From Candidatus Accumulibacter appositus (lineage in GTDB: Bacteria; Pseudomonadota; Gammaproteobacteria; Burkholderiales; Rhodocyclaceae): a stretch of 55,809 bases of DNA. Location of the stretch: NCBI GenBank assembly GCA_000585055.1, contig JEMX01000088.1, positions 1 to 55,809 of the forward strand, read 5' to 3'. Every line of letters starts with the position of its first letter. The first letter of the stretch is position 1. Under the pieces are notes generated by a model that was given only the letters and a program-made list of their open reading frames with translations, made no database searches and was not told the DNA's origin. Of the stretch, positions 48,145 to 55,809 are shown piece by piece. A program made the position numbers and the translations under genes.

Positions 48145-49704
48145 ATGAGCCAAGCCATACAAGAAAATCGATATACCACAGTGAAAATCCTGACGATTGC
48201 ATGTTTGGTTATTTTCCTGTTATTCACTTGGCAAGGGAATAAGGGATTTAATTTGTGGGACGAAGGTTATCTTTGGTATGGCGTGCAACGTGTCCTGCAG
48301 AACGAGGTCCCAATCCTTGACTTTTTGGCCTACGATCCTGGCAGGTATTACTGGTCTGCGGGTTTGTTGGCGGTTACTGGTAACGATGGGGTGATGAGCC
48401 TGCGCGGTGCCGTTGCCATTTTTCAAGCTGCGGGCTTGTTTGTAGGCCTGTTGTTAATAGCCCAATCCGCAACAAGCAAGGGCAAAGCCGATATCTTTTT
48501 TTGGCTGATAGCGGCCGCCACCTTGGTGGTTTGGATGTTTCCACGTCACAAGCTTTTCGACATTTCCATTTCAATGTTTCAAATAGGGGTGCTGACTTAT
48601 CTCGCCAGCAATCCAATACCGAAACGTTACCTTATTGCAGGCACCTGCGTCGGTCTGATTGCGGTTTTTGGGCGCAATCACGGCGTTTATGGTGCTGTCG
48701 CCAGCCTTGGGGTTATCGCCTGGCTGGCGATCAAACATCGTTCTGGCCCAGGTTTGATCAAGGCGGCCGCGCTGTGGAGTGCGGGAGTTGTGATTGGGTT
48801 TCTCCCCGTTATTTTGATGGTGATCCTGATCCCGGGATTCGCTATTGCTTTCTGGGAAAGCATTCGTTTCTTGTTTGAACAGAAGGCTACCAACTTGCCG
48901 TTACCTGTACCTTGGCCCTGGACCATCGACTTTGCCGCCACCTCTGTCGATGATGCTGCGCGCAACGTTTTGATCGGTTTCTTGTTTATTGGGACGCTGG
49001 TTTTTGGAGGGCTGGCGCTCACATGGGTCGTGCAGCAAAGGCTCAAGGAAAAGCCGGTGCCCCCTGCGTTGGTAGCTACAGCATTTCTGGCGCTGCCCTA
49101 CGCGCATTTTGCTTTTTCTCGCGCCGAGGTCGGGCACTTGGCGCAAGGCATTTTTCCGCTGATTGTGGGATGCTTGGTCGTTTTGTCGTCCGCCCAGGCA
49201 CAAATCAAATGGCCACTGGCAACCATTTTATGTGCCACAAGCATTTGGGTGACGCATGTATTTCACCCCGGCTGGCAATGCCTGGCCAGCAAACAGTGTG
49301 TCAATGTTGAAGTCGCCGGCGACGAACTGCAGATCGACCCTGCTACGGCGAGCGACGTAGCTTTGCTGCGTCAGTTGGCCGAGCAATATGCGCCAAATGG
49401 CCAAACGTTTATCGCCACGCCTCTCTGGCCCGGCGCATATGCTTTGCTAGAGCGCAGATCGCCGATGTGGGAAATTTATGCCCTCTTCCCCCGTACTGAT
49501 GCCTTTGAGCGCAAGGAAATTGAACGAATCAAGGCAGCCAAGCCGGGGTTTGCGTTTATTTTTGATATGCCACTTGATGATCGCGAGGAGCTTCGCTTCA
49601 AAAACACACATCCATTGATTTATCAATATATCCTGAATAATTTTGACTCGATCTCCCACCCGCACAATCCGGCGTACCATATTTACAAGGCAAGGGGCGC
49701 ATAA
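48145..49704 (+). CDS. GT-C type polytopic membrane glycosyltransferase (PMT/ArnT-like)
   Basis: The protein (519 residues from ATG 48145; an in-frame ATG at 48118 would add 9) has about ten hydrophobic helices. Its first extracytoplasmic loop reads FNLWDEGYLWYGVQRVLQ, with the acidic pair DE typical of GT-C enzymes that use polyprenyl-phosphate sugars. The C-terminal 150 residues are soluble. It is markedly A/T-richer than its neighbours, which suggests transfer from another genome. It opens the plus-strand accessory cassette. I infer the final transfer step from a lipid-linked sugar to an acceptor at the periplasmic face. Confidence 0.72.
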   Translation: MSQAIQENRYTTVKILTIACLVIFLLFTWQGNKGFNLWDEGYLWYGVQRVLQNEVPILDFLAYDPGRYYWSAGLLAVTGNDGVMSLRGAVAIFQAAGLFVGLLLIAQSATSKGKADIFFWLIAAATLVVWMFPRHKLFDISISMFQIGVLTYLASNPIPKRYLIAGTCVGLIAVFGRNHGVYGAVASLGVIAWLAIKHRSGPGLIKAAALWSAGVVIGFLPVILMVILIPGFAIAFWESIRFLFEQKATNLPLPVPWPWTIDFAATSVDDAARNVLIGFLFIGTLVFGGLALTWVVQQRLKEKPVPPALVATAFLALPYAHFAFSRAEVGHLAQGIFPLIVGCLVVLSSAQAQIKWPLATILCATSIWVTHVFHPGWQCLASKQCVNVEVAGDELQIDPATASDVALLRQLAEQYAPNGQTFIATPLWPGAYALLERRSPMWEIYALFPRTDAFERKEIERIKAAKPGFAFIFDMPLDDREELRFKNTHPLIYQYILNNFDSISHPHNPAYHIYKARGA

Positions 49705-49706
49705 GA

Positions 49707-50501
49707 ATGAGAGAGATGAGCGACCGCTTCGTCGACCTTCTTCGCAATACGAAAATACGGCTCCTGCAGCTTCACCGTGACGCAAATTGTGGGCATCTCG
49801 GCGGCAATTTCTCGTGTATCGAAGCGCTGATGACGCTGCATCACCGTGTTATGGAAGCAGACGACCGCTTCGTTCTTTCGAAAGGACACTCGGCTGGAGC
49901 TCTCTACGCCACACTATGGAGCCTTGGCCACCTCTCTGATGCTGATCTACAGACTTTCACCCGTGACGATAGCTTGCTTCCTGGTCACCCCAGCGGCTCC
50001 GGCATTCCCGGACTGATGTTTTCCACCGGATCTCTCGGACACGGTCCGTCGTTGGCGACCGGCCTTGCCCTCGCGGCGCGCCACAAGGGCCTTGATCATC
50101 GGGTCTTCTGTCTTTGCTCCGACGGTGAATGGCAAGAGGGTAGCTGCTGGGAGGCCCTTAGCTTCGCTATCCATCAGCGCCTGAAAAATCTTGTCCTACT
50201 CATCGATCAAAATGGCCTGCAGGGTTTCGGTCGCACGGCCGATGTGATCTCCTGTGATGATCTCACCCCGCGCATAGCCGCGTTCGGTGCGGACGTTGAA
50301 AAGATCAACGGCCACGATCCGGACGCGATTGTGAAAGCCATCGCCAGGCCGCCCAATGGCGTTCCCCGGGTGTTGATCCTCGACACTGTGAAGGGGCGTG
50401 GTCTGCATTTTGAGGGGCAACTGGAATCACATTACCTGCCCTTGTCTGAGGCCAACTACGCAGCGGCCCGCAGCACCTTAGAACGGGAGGGCTGCCAATG
50501 A
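49707..50501 (+). CDS. Split transketolase, N-terminal (TPP-binding) subunit
   Basis: The 264-residue protein equals the first third of a transketolase. It has CGHLGGNFSCIEAL, SKGHSAGALYA, the TGSLGHGPSLATGLAL region and the thiamin-diphosphate motif SDGEWQEGSCWEAL...IDQNGLQG. The pyrimidine-binding part is the next gene, which overlaps it by 4 bases (ATGA). Its position inside a sugar cassette, rather than in central metabolism, suggests a role in sugar-nucleotide synthesis, for example two-carbon transfer onto a sugar. That is inference. A second start at 49716 is possible. Confidence 0.9.
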   Translation: MREMSDRFVDLLRNTKIRLLQLHRDANCGHLGGNFSCIEALMTLHHRVMEADDRFVLSKGHSAGALYATLWSLGHLSDADLQTFTRDDSLLPGHPSGSGIPGLMFSTGSLGHGPSLATGLALAARHKGLDHRVFCLCSDGEWQEGSCWEALSFAIHQRLKNLVLLIDQNGLQGFGRTADVISCDDLTPRIAAFGADVEKINGHDPDAIVKAIARPPNGVPRVLILDTVKGRGLHFEGQLESHYLPLSEANYAAARSTLEREGCQ

Positions 50502-51409
50502 GAAAGGCCTTCGCCGACGCGATTCTGGCGCACTGCAATCACGACGACTGGTTTTTCCTCACCGGCGATCTCGGTTTTATGGCTCTGGAAGAAGTCGAGG
50601 CAGCGTTTGCTACGCGCTTCGTCAATGCAGGGGTGGCCGAGCAGAACATGATCGGCGTTGCGGCAGGGCTCGCCCGTGAATCCCTGCGCGTGATCGTCTA
50701 CAGCATTGCCCCTTTCTGCTATGCACGTCCCTTCGAGCAGATCCGCAATGACCTATGCCTGGGCCGCCTGCCGGTGTGCCTGGTGGGCAACGGCGGTGGT
50801 TACGCATACGGCCATATGGGGCCGACCCATCACGCACTTGAAGACTGCGCAGCGATGAATGCCCTAGGTGTGCGTGTGCTGGTGCCGGCTTTTGATGACG
50901 ATCTTCCGGCACTTCTTGCTCAGCTTGACGCGCCGACGTATCTTCGCCTTGGCTACGATATCAGGCCAGTTGGTCAAGCTGTCGCTGAGTATGCCCCTTG
51001 GCGAGAAGTTCTGCCGGGTAGCTGTGGCGCCATTGCGGCCCTTGGTCCGATTGCCGGCCTTGCTTGGCAAGCCTTGGCCGACCTTGACATCGATGCACGG
51101 CCATCGGTTTGGGCGGTGTGCGAGTTCGCTGACGCCGAAATCCCATCCAGATTTCTGGATCAGATAGCTGGTCGTCCCCTTTACGTCCTGGAAGAACACG
51201 TTGCCCAAGGTGGGCTCGGAATGAACTTGGCCCTGGGCCTCGCCGCACGCGGCTTGGCAGCGGGGCGCTTCGTTCACCGACCGGCTCTCGGCTACCCCAC
51301 CGGTCGCTTCGGCTCCCAGGCTTTTCACCGCGCCCAGTGCGGGCTCGATGCGTCATCCATCCGCTCCATGGTCACCGGCCGAAAAAATGAATCTAGACGA
51401 CAAGCTTAG
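50498..51409 (+). CDS. Split transketolase, C-terminal (pyrimidine-binding) subunit
   Basis: The 303-residue protein has the Pyr and C-terminal transketolase domains. It contains LTGDLGFMALEE, the catalytic glutamate in VNAGVAEQNMIGVAAGLA and YSIAPFCYARPFEQIRND. The histidine-containing GGGYAYGHMGPTHHALEDCA and YVLEEHVAQGGLGMNLA follow. The stop at 51409 lies 23 bases inside the next gene. Together with the preceding gene it should form an alpha2beta2-type enzyme similar to split transketolases and DXS-like proteins. Confidence 0.9.
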   Translation: MRKAFADAILAHCNHDDWFFLTGDLGFMALEEVEAAFATRFVNAGVAEQNMIGVAAGLARESLRVIVYSIAPFCYARPFEQIRNDLCLGRLPVCLVGNGGGYAYGHMGPTHHALEDCAAMNALGVRVLVPAFDDDLPALLAQLDAPTYLRLGYDIRPVGQAVAEYAPWREVLPGSCGAIAALGPIAGLAWQALADLDIDARPSVWAVCEFADAEIPSRFLDQIAGRPLYVLEEHVAQGGLGMNLALGLAARGLAAGRFVHRPALGYPTGRFGSQAFHRAQCGLDASSIRSMVTGRKNESRRQA

Positions 51410-53351
51410 AAATCTGGCCGGCCCGCTGCTGGTTCTTGGTGCCAGCGGTTTCATTGGAGCCAACTTGCTACGCCGTCTGCTTGCCGTGCGCAGCGATGCA
51501 ACCGGCACCGTTTTTTCCGGCGACACCTGGCGTCTCGACGGCGTACCCTCGGCCAACATCGCGTTCCTGAACCTGCAGGATCCGGTTAGCGTTAGATCAG
51601 TGCTCCACCGCGTCGGACCACGAACAATCTTTGATTGCTCGTCCTTTGGGGCCTATTCCTTCGAGCAGGACTGTGAGCGCGTCCATGCAACCAACTACCT
51701 CAGCTTCATTCGCCTGATGGAAGAGCTTGCAGGGACGGATCTGGCGGCCTTCGTTCATGCCGGCAGTTCGTCGGAATACGGTCTCAACTCAGCAGCTCCC
51801 CCCGAAGATGCCTCTCTCGTGCCGAACAGCCATTACGCGGTTAGCAAGGTCGCCGCCGGCGCAGCCATCGCTTATTTCGGCAAGGTGCGCGGCGTTCCGG
51901 TTACCAATCTGCGCCTCTATGCGGTATACGGTCCGTTTGAGGACAGCTCACGGCTCATCCCAGTGCTGTGCGAAGCCAGCCTACGCGGGGAACTTCCGGT
52001 TCTGGCTCGCGCCGAGGTAAGCCGCGACTTCGTGCATGTGGACGACGTGGTCGAAGCCTTTGCCGACAGCGCGCAGTTGATGGGGCCGGATCTTGCCGGT
52101 GAGTCCATCAATATCGGCAGCGGCTTGCCAACCACCCTCGCGGCGCTCGCCGACTTGGCTCTCGCCTCTTTCGGGCTCACCGCCGAACCGCGCTTCAACC
52201 CCGCCACAGGCCGCGCATGGGATACCGACAACTGGTACGCCGACACTACCAAGGCAAAACGCCTGCTTGGCTGGTCTGCCAAAATCAGCCTTGCCGATGG
52301 CCTCAAGCGAACTCGCGACTGGTGGCAAACCCATCTCGTCGATGCCGACTTCAAGCGACTGACCAAGCGCACTCAGCCGCGCAAGGAAAAGCACTCCATC
52401 TCTGCGGTGATTGCTTGTTACCGTGACGTTCAGGCCATCCCGATCATGCATGAACGCCTGGTAGCGCTGTTCCAGCGGCTGGGACTCGATTACGAGATAA
52501 TCTTTGTCAACGACAACTCCCCCGACGATTCCGCCGAGGTGATCCGGGAAATCAGCGCCCGCGATCCCCACGTCATCGGCATCACCCACTCGCGCAACTT
52601 CGGCTCCCAAGCAGCCTTTCGCAGCGGCATGGAAATTGCCAGCAAGGAGGCTGTGGTCCTGATGGACGGCGACCTGCAAGATCCGCCGGAACTGATCGAA
52701 GCTTTCGTGGAACGTTGGCGCGCAGGTGCAGATGTGGTCTATGGTCGGCGGACAAAGCGTGAGATGCCGGTGCTGCTCGAAGGCTGTTATCGGGCTTTCT
52801 ATCGAGTTTTTGCCTTGATGAGTGAGGTCCCCGTACCAAAAGACGCCGGCGATTTTTCTCTGATTGACCGTAGCGTCGTGTATTGGCTGCTCCAGTGCCA
52901 GGAGCGCGACTCCTTCCTGCGCGGACTGCGCGCCTACGTAGGTTTCCGTCAGGAGGGGGTCGATTATGTGAGGCCCGAGCGCATGTTTGGTGTTAGCACC
53001 AACAACTGGATCAAGAACATCGGCTGGGCCAAGAAAGGGATCTTTTCCTTCTCGCGCATGCCGCTGCACTTGCTCACCGCTGCCGGCGGAATCGCGTCCT
53101 TCGCCACGGTCTTGCTGGCTATCTTCAGCATCCTTGTGCGGCTACTTGACGCCGAGGCAGTTCCCAGAGGGATTACCTTCCTGTCATTGCTGATCATGTT
53201 CTTCGGTTCCTTCACACTGCTCGGAATCGGTCTCTTGGGCGAATACATAGGCAAGATCTTCGAGGAGACCAAGGCTCGGCCAGCCTTCATTCGCCGTAGT
53301 CTGATCGTGCGTGGCGAGATCCGGCCTGCAGATCCGCGGGAGCAACTGTGA
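51387..53351 (+). CDS. Fusion of NAD-dependent sugar epimerase/dehydratase and DPM1/GtrB-type glycosyltransferase
   Basis: The 654-residue protein has two halves. Residues 1-315 are an extended SDR domain with the NAD loop LVLGASGFIGANLL and the active-site HYAVSK (YxxxK), plus the usual SRDFVHVDDVVEA. Residues 335-570 are a GT2 domain with IFVNDNSPDDSAEVI and MDGDLQDPPELI. Two C-terminal membrane helices follow (about 575-600 and 615-640), as in enzymes that load a sugar onto undecaprenyl or dolichyl phosphate. The fusion would couple sugar-nucleotide modification to lipid loading. The GTG start of the next gene overlaps its stop. Confidence 0.88.
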   Translation: MNLDDKLRNLAGPLLVLGASGFIGANLLRRLLAVRSDATGTVFSGDTWRLDGVPSANIAFLNLQDPVSVRSVLHRVGPRTIFDCSSFGAYSFEQDCERVHATNYLSFIRLMEELAGTDLAAFVHAGSSSEYGLNSAAPPEDASLVPNSHYAVSKVAAGAAIAYFGKVRGVPVTNLRLYAVYGPFEDSSRLIPVLCEASLRGELPVLARAEVSRDFVHVDDVVEAFADSAQLMGPDLAGESINIGSGLPTTLAALADLALASFGLTAEPRFNPATGRAWDTDNWYADTTKAKRLLGWSAKISLADGLKRTRDWWQTHLVDADFKRLTKRTQPRKEKHSISAVIACYRDVQAIPIMHERLVALFQRLGLDYEIIFVNDNSPDDSAEVIREISARDPHVIGITHSRNFGSQAAFRSGMEIASKEAVVLMDGDLQDPPELIEAFVERWRAGADVVYGRRTKREMPVLLEGCYRAFYRVFALMSEVPVPKDAGDFSLIDRSVVYWLLQCQERDSFLRGLRAYVGFRQEGVDYVRPERMFGVSTNNWIKNIGWAKKGIFSFSRMPLHLLTAAGGIASFATVLLAIFSILVRLLDAEAVPRGITFLSLLIMFFGSFTLLGIGLLGEYIGKIFEETKARPAFIRRSLIVRGEIRPADPREQL

Positions 53352-54247
53352 GCATCGAGCGCGCATGTCCCGTCTGCCACGGCCGCGGCCACGCGCCGTT
53401 CGCTGACGAACGTATTGATCCCGAGCGGGTCGGGGCTCTGACTTACGCATCCCGCAAGCCACCGGAGTTCATGTGCCTGCGCCTCGTGCGCTGTACCACC
53501 TGCGATTTGGTCTACGCGCCTTCGCCGCCGGCCGAGGATTTCTTGCATGCTGCCTACGCTGATGCAGATTTTGACTCGGGTCCCGAAGCAATGGCTGCAG
53601 CCAAAACATACGCCGACGCTCTTGCGCCCCACTTGCAAGGGCTCACTGGTCGCAACGCTGCGGTGGATGTGGGCGCCGGTAGCGGACCGCTCCTTCCGTG
53701 GTTGCAGAGCCAAGGATTCGCAAGCGTGATTGGCATCGAGCCTTCGCGGGCAGCCATTGACGATGCCCCGCCGGCAGTGCGCCCACTGCTACGGGAGGGA
53801 ATGTTTTCGGCATCCTTGCTTGAAGGCGAGACCCCGTCCCTGATCTGTTCCTTCATGACCCTCGAACATCTGCCGGATCCGGGCGATTTCGTCGCCACCG
53901 CCCACCACCTGCTAGAGCCTGGGGGCGCACTAGCGGTCGTGGTACATGACTGGCGGGCGCCCCTCAACCGCTTGCTCGGCCTGCGTTCGCCGATCATCGA
54001 CGTGGAACATCTGCAACTCTTCAGTCGCCGCGCCCTGCGCGAACTGCTCCAGCGGGCTGGCTTCGAACATATTGAACTGAGTCCGATCAGAAACGCCTAC
54101 CCGCTGCGTTACTGGCTTCGTCTTACGCCACTGCCGGCTCCCGCGAAGAGCCTGGCCCTCGGCCTGCTTGAGCGCTTTGGACTTGCCGACCACAACTTCG
54201 CCATGAACGTCGGCAACCTGCTCGCTGTCGGCATCAAACGACGCTAA
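53348..54247 (+). CDS. SAM-dependent methyltransferase with N-terminal zinc ribbon
   Basis: The 299-residue protein starts with CPVCHGRGHAP and CTTCDLVYAP, a four-cysteine ribbon found in several sugar methyltransferases. It is followed by a class I SAM domain (VDVGAGSGPLLPWL and FMTLEHLPDPGDFV). The length is shorter than that of the TylC3-type C-methyltransferases, so O- or C-methylation cannot be decided. The start is GTG, overlapping the fusion gene. It is probably a tailoring enzyme for the cassette sugar. Confidence 0.82.
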   Translation: MSIERACPVCHGRGHAPFADERIDPERVGALTYASRKPPEFMCLRLVRCTTCDLVYAPSPPAEDFLHAAYADADFDSGPEAMAAAKTYADALAPHLQGLTGRNAAVDVGAGSGPLLPWLQSQGFASVIGIEPSRAAIDDAPPAVRPLLREGMFSASLLEGETPSLICSFMTLEHLPDPGDFVATAHHLLEPGGALAVVVHDWRAPLNRLLGLRSPIIDVEHLQLFSRRALRELLQRAGFEHIELSPIRNAYPLRYWLRLTPLPAPAKSLALGLLERFGLADHNFAMNVGNLLAVGIKRR

Positions 54248-54274
54248 CACTTAGCTCCTAGGAATACCAACGCC

Positions 54275-55018
54275 ATGACCCAAACCCCTCCACCCGCCAA
54301 TAAGCAGAACGTACAACGGTTTGACAACGATGTGCGCGAAACCGGGGGCTACGCCTATACTGGCGATCGTCTGTCGGCCCGCCTGGCTAACGCAAGAATC
54401 AGCCGCAGCATCTCCGAGTCCTTCGACTTCAGGGGCGCCTCGGTTCTCGATCTGGGTTGCGGCGACGGGGCGTACACCGTCGAATTCGCCACCCTTGGGG
54501 TGCGCCAGATCGTTGGCCTAGACCCCGCTGCCGTCGCCATCGAGGCCGCGCGAACCCGCGCCCAGGCTTTGGGGCTGTCCGACATCGTGAGTTTCGAAGT
54601 CGGTAACATCTATGCCCTCGACGAATACCTTGCTCCCGGCCGCTTCGACTGTATCGTGATCCGGGGCGTGCTCCATCATCTGCCCGATCCAGCCCGCGCC
54701 TTGGCTGGACTGTCCGCGTTTGCGGGCACTGTGGTGGTGCTTGAGCCGAACGGCAACAACCCGGTGCTCAAGCTTCTGGAGCGCTTCTCCCGCTACCACA
54801 TTGAACACGAGGAGCGCTCGTTCCGTCCGGGCCAGATCTGCGACTGGCTCACAAGCGCCGGCTTCACGATGCGCAGTTCTGGCGTGATCAACCTCGTTCC
54901 CATGTTTTGCCCTGACATGATGGCAAAGATTTGCAGGCAAGTGGAGCCGCTTGTCGAACGCATTCCCTTGATGCGTGAAATCGCCTGTGGTCAGAGCATA
55001 ATCGTCGCCGGTAAATGA
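54275..55018 (+). CDS. Class I SAM-dependent methyltransferase
   Basis: The 247-residue protein has the SAM motif VLDLGCGDGAYTVEFA, the acidic loop IVGLDPAAVAIEAA and the catalytic-strand motif GVLHHLPDPARAL. No extra domain is seen. The gene starts after a 27-base gap with AGGA upstream, and its stop overlaps the next gene (ATGA). A second methyltransferase in one sugar cassette suggests two methylation events on the sugar or glycan end. Confidence 0.85.
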   Translation: MTQTPPPANKQNVQRFDNDVRETGGYAYTGDRLSARLANARISRSISESFDFRGASVLDLGCGDGAYTVEFATLGVRQIVGLDPAAVAIEAARTRAQALGLSDIVSFEVGNIYALDEYLAPGRFDCIVIRGVLHHLPDPARALAGLSAFAGTVVVLEPNGNNPVLKLLERFSRYHIEHEERSFRPGQICDWLTSAGFTMRSSGVINLVPMFCPDMMAKICRQVEPLVERIPLMREIACGQSIIVAGK

Positions 55019-55371
55019 AGACCTTTTTCAGTCTGGCCGGGATGATCCTGTGCATGACATCCTCCCAGGTCCTGCTCAAGTTCGCGGGGCAGCATTCGGC
55101 GAACCACGCCAGTGTGCTGGACGGTTTTGTGCGCAACCCCTGGCTTTGGGCTGCCTTGGGAGCTTCGATTGGCGGCATCGGATGCTGGCTGCTGACCCTG
55201 CGCCGCTTACCGCTATCCGCTGCCTATCCATGGACGGCACTGATCTACTTCATCACCCCACTCGCTGGCGTCTGGTTTTTTGCCGAGGTGCTGACTGGCC
55301 GTTACCTGTTCGGACTGACCCTCGTCCTGGCTGGAGTGCTGCTGACCACCCGCGGAGTGATCTCGCGGTGA
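55015..55371 (+). CDS. Small EamA/SMR-type membrane protein, ArnE-like flippase subunit
   Basis: The 118-residue protein has four hydrophobic helices and an EamA/SMR layout, with PLSAAYPWTALIYFITPLAG resembling ArnE. ArnE and ArnF pairs flip undecaprenyl-phosphate-linked aminoarabinose. Here a homologous pair sits next to a GtrB-type transferase and a GT-C gene but without arnA, arnB or arnD. A flippase for a different sugar is therefore likely. It overlaps both neighbours. Confidence 0.75.
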   Translation: MKTFFSLAGMILCMTSSQVLLKFAGQHSANHASVLDGFVRNPWLWAALGASIGGIGCWLLTLRRLPLSAAYPWTALIYFITPLAGVWFFAEVLTGRYLFGLTLVLAGVLLTTRGVISR

Positions 55372-55694
55372 GCCCCGCCGAACTCGGCCTCTGCGTGTCG
55401 GCCCTTACCTGCAGTAGCATTTCCCAGCTCTTCATGAAGGGCGCGGCCATCTCCTGTGCGCCCATGCAGCGGCTGTTCCGCCTTGGCGTAGCGGGTAGCC
55501 TGCAATTGCTTTCGATCGCTCTGGCGGTACTTGCTCTGCAAACCCTGAACCTGTCCGAAATTGTACCTTTCGCAGCAGGTGCTTACCTGCTCGTGCCCCT
55601 CGGTAGTCGTCACCTGTTCGGCGAACGCCTCCGTCCGCTGTTCTGGCTTGGGGCTTTTTTCATCATAGCGGGAATCCTCTTTACTCAGGCGTGA
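55368..55694 (+). CDS. Small EamA/SMR-type membrane protein, ArnF-like flippase subunit
   Basis: The 108-residue protein starts at GTG 55368, overlapping the ArnE-like stop (GTGA). It has four short hydrophobic helices, including LQLLSIALAVLALQTLNLSE and LSEIVPFAAGAYLLVPLGSRHLFGE. The sequence is equivalent to ArnF-like partners. It is the last gene of the cassette; the next recognisable sequence is the truncated GH13 fragment on the other strand. Confidence 0.72.
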   Translation: MSPAELGLCVSALTCSSISQLFMKGAAISCAPMQRLFRLGVAGSLQLLSIALAVLALQTLNLSEIVPFAAGAYLLVPLGSRHLFGERLRPLFWLGAFFIIAGILFTQA

Positions 55695-55753
55695 CCGCAG
55701 TGTTGACAGCTTCTTTCGCTGATCTGCCGAACGCCTGCCGGAATCGCCCGTGA

Positions 55754-55809
55754 CCGCGTCCAATCGCAGGGCATCGACGGCGCGATCCAGCCAATAGCGC
55801 ACGCCATCC
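55754..55809 (-). pseudogene. GH13 fragment (3'-truncated), running off the right edge
   Basis: Read on the minus strand, this encodes DGVRYWLDRAVDALRLDA, matching the catalytic-nucleophile region of the GH13 protein at 47095-47150. Homology stops right after LRLDA: the frame continues into unrelated residues (VTGDSGRRSADQ). The two 56-base stretches differ at about eight positions by eye. The C-terminal half of this copy is missing here, while the N-terminal part would lie beyond the window. It looks like a remnant left where the accessory cassette entered. Confidence 0.8.

Noticed and set aside
50498..51409. The split transketolase as a single gene broken by frameshift
   Set aside because: Both parts have proper starts, the overlap is the same ATGA found elsewhere in the cassette, and two-subunit transketolases are a known form.
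55015..55694. The two small membrane proteins as one gene split by mutation
   Set aside because: Each is a complete four-helix SMR-size protein with its own start, as in ArnE/ArnF pairs.

Overview
The window is a GC-rich, gene-dense chromosomal segment from a betaproteobacterium. The best guess is a Rhodocyclaceae member close to 'Candidatus Accumulibacter'. This rests on gene order (his genes followed by a HIT gene and tatABC; ftsY-ftsE-ftsX; rsmD-coaD-ferredoxin), TACAAT-like -10 boxes, and a two-domain PPK2-type polyphosphate:AMP phosphotransferase of the kind found in polyphosphate-accumulating bacteria. It is an inference, because no rRNA gene lies inside the window.

Layout, left to right. 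At 1-200 two near-identical strong promoters point off the left edge and probably drive an rRNA operon just outside. Housekeeping genes follow: tyrS, an M23 peptidase, a ferredoxin-coaD-rsmD-M16-M16 group, ftsY-ftsE-ftsX, dgkA, rpiA, the rsmE-ppk2-argA-yggX group, a thioredoxin-like protein, an inositol-monophosphatase family enzyme (possible HisN), a cysteine-synthase-like gene, apbC, dcd and a class I basic amino-acid decarboxylase. From 22.4 to 31.3 kb lies hisG-hisD-(hisC inverted)-hisB-H-A-F-I-E-HIT-tatA-B-C. A signalling block follows at 31.3-39.5 kb: a hybrid-type sensor kinase, a lone receiver and a very large REC/PAS/GAF/PAS/GGDEF/EAL/REC protein, between tatC and a degQ-like protease. 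Then come a Nif3-like gene, an FAH-family gene, a Gx-type membrane protein, ubiX, a nitrilase-family enzyme, an ankyrin lipoprotein and a GH13 glycosidase.

From about 48.1 kb to 55.7 kb there is a compact accessory cassette on the plus strand: a GT-C type membrane glycosyltransferase, a split transketolase, a sugar epimerase fused to a DPM1/GtrB-type glycosyltransferase, two methyltransferases and a pair of small ArnE/ArnF-like membrane proteins. The last seven genes overlap or nearly abut. I read it as a self-contained route that makes an unusual, possibly branched or methylated sugar, loads it on undecaprenyl phosphate, flips it and transfers it to a surface acceptor. A truncated second copy of the GH13 gene marks the far side of this cassette, so it is bracketed by GH13 sequences in the same orientation.

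Three sequence-level oddities stand out. ftsE and the cysteine-synthase-like gene are each broken by a perfect tandem duplication of 22 and 23 bp; removing one copy restores each full-length protein exactly. A palindromic element of up to 80 bp occurs at least six times between genes, always oriented with its TTTCACATTAA-like end towards the start of the next gene. Finally, hisC is inverted inside an otherwise collinear his cluster, with a short tandem-repeat array at one end and one of these palindromic elements at the other.
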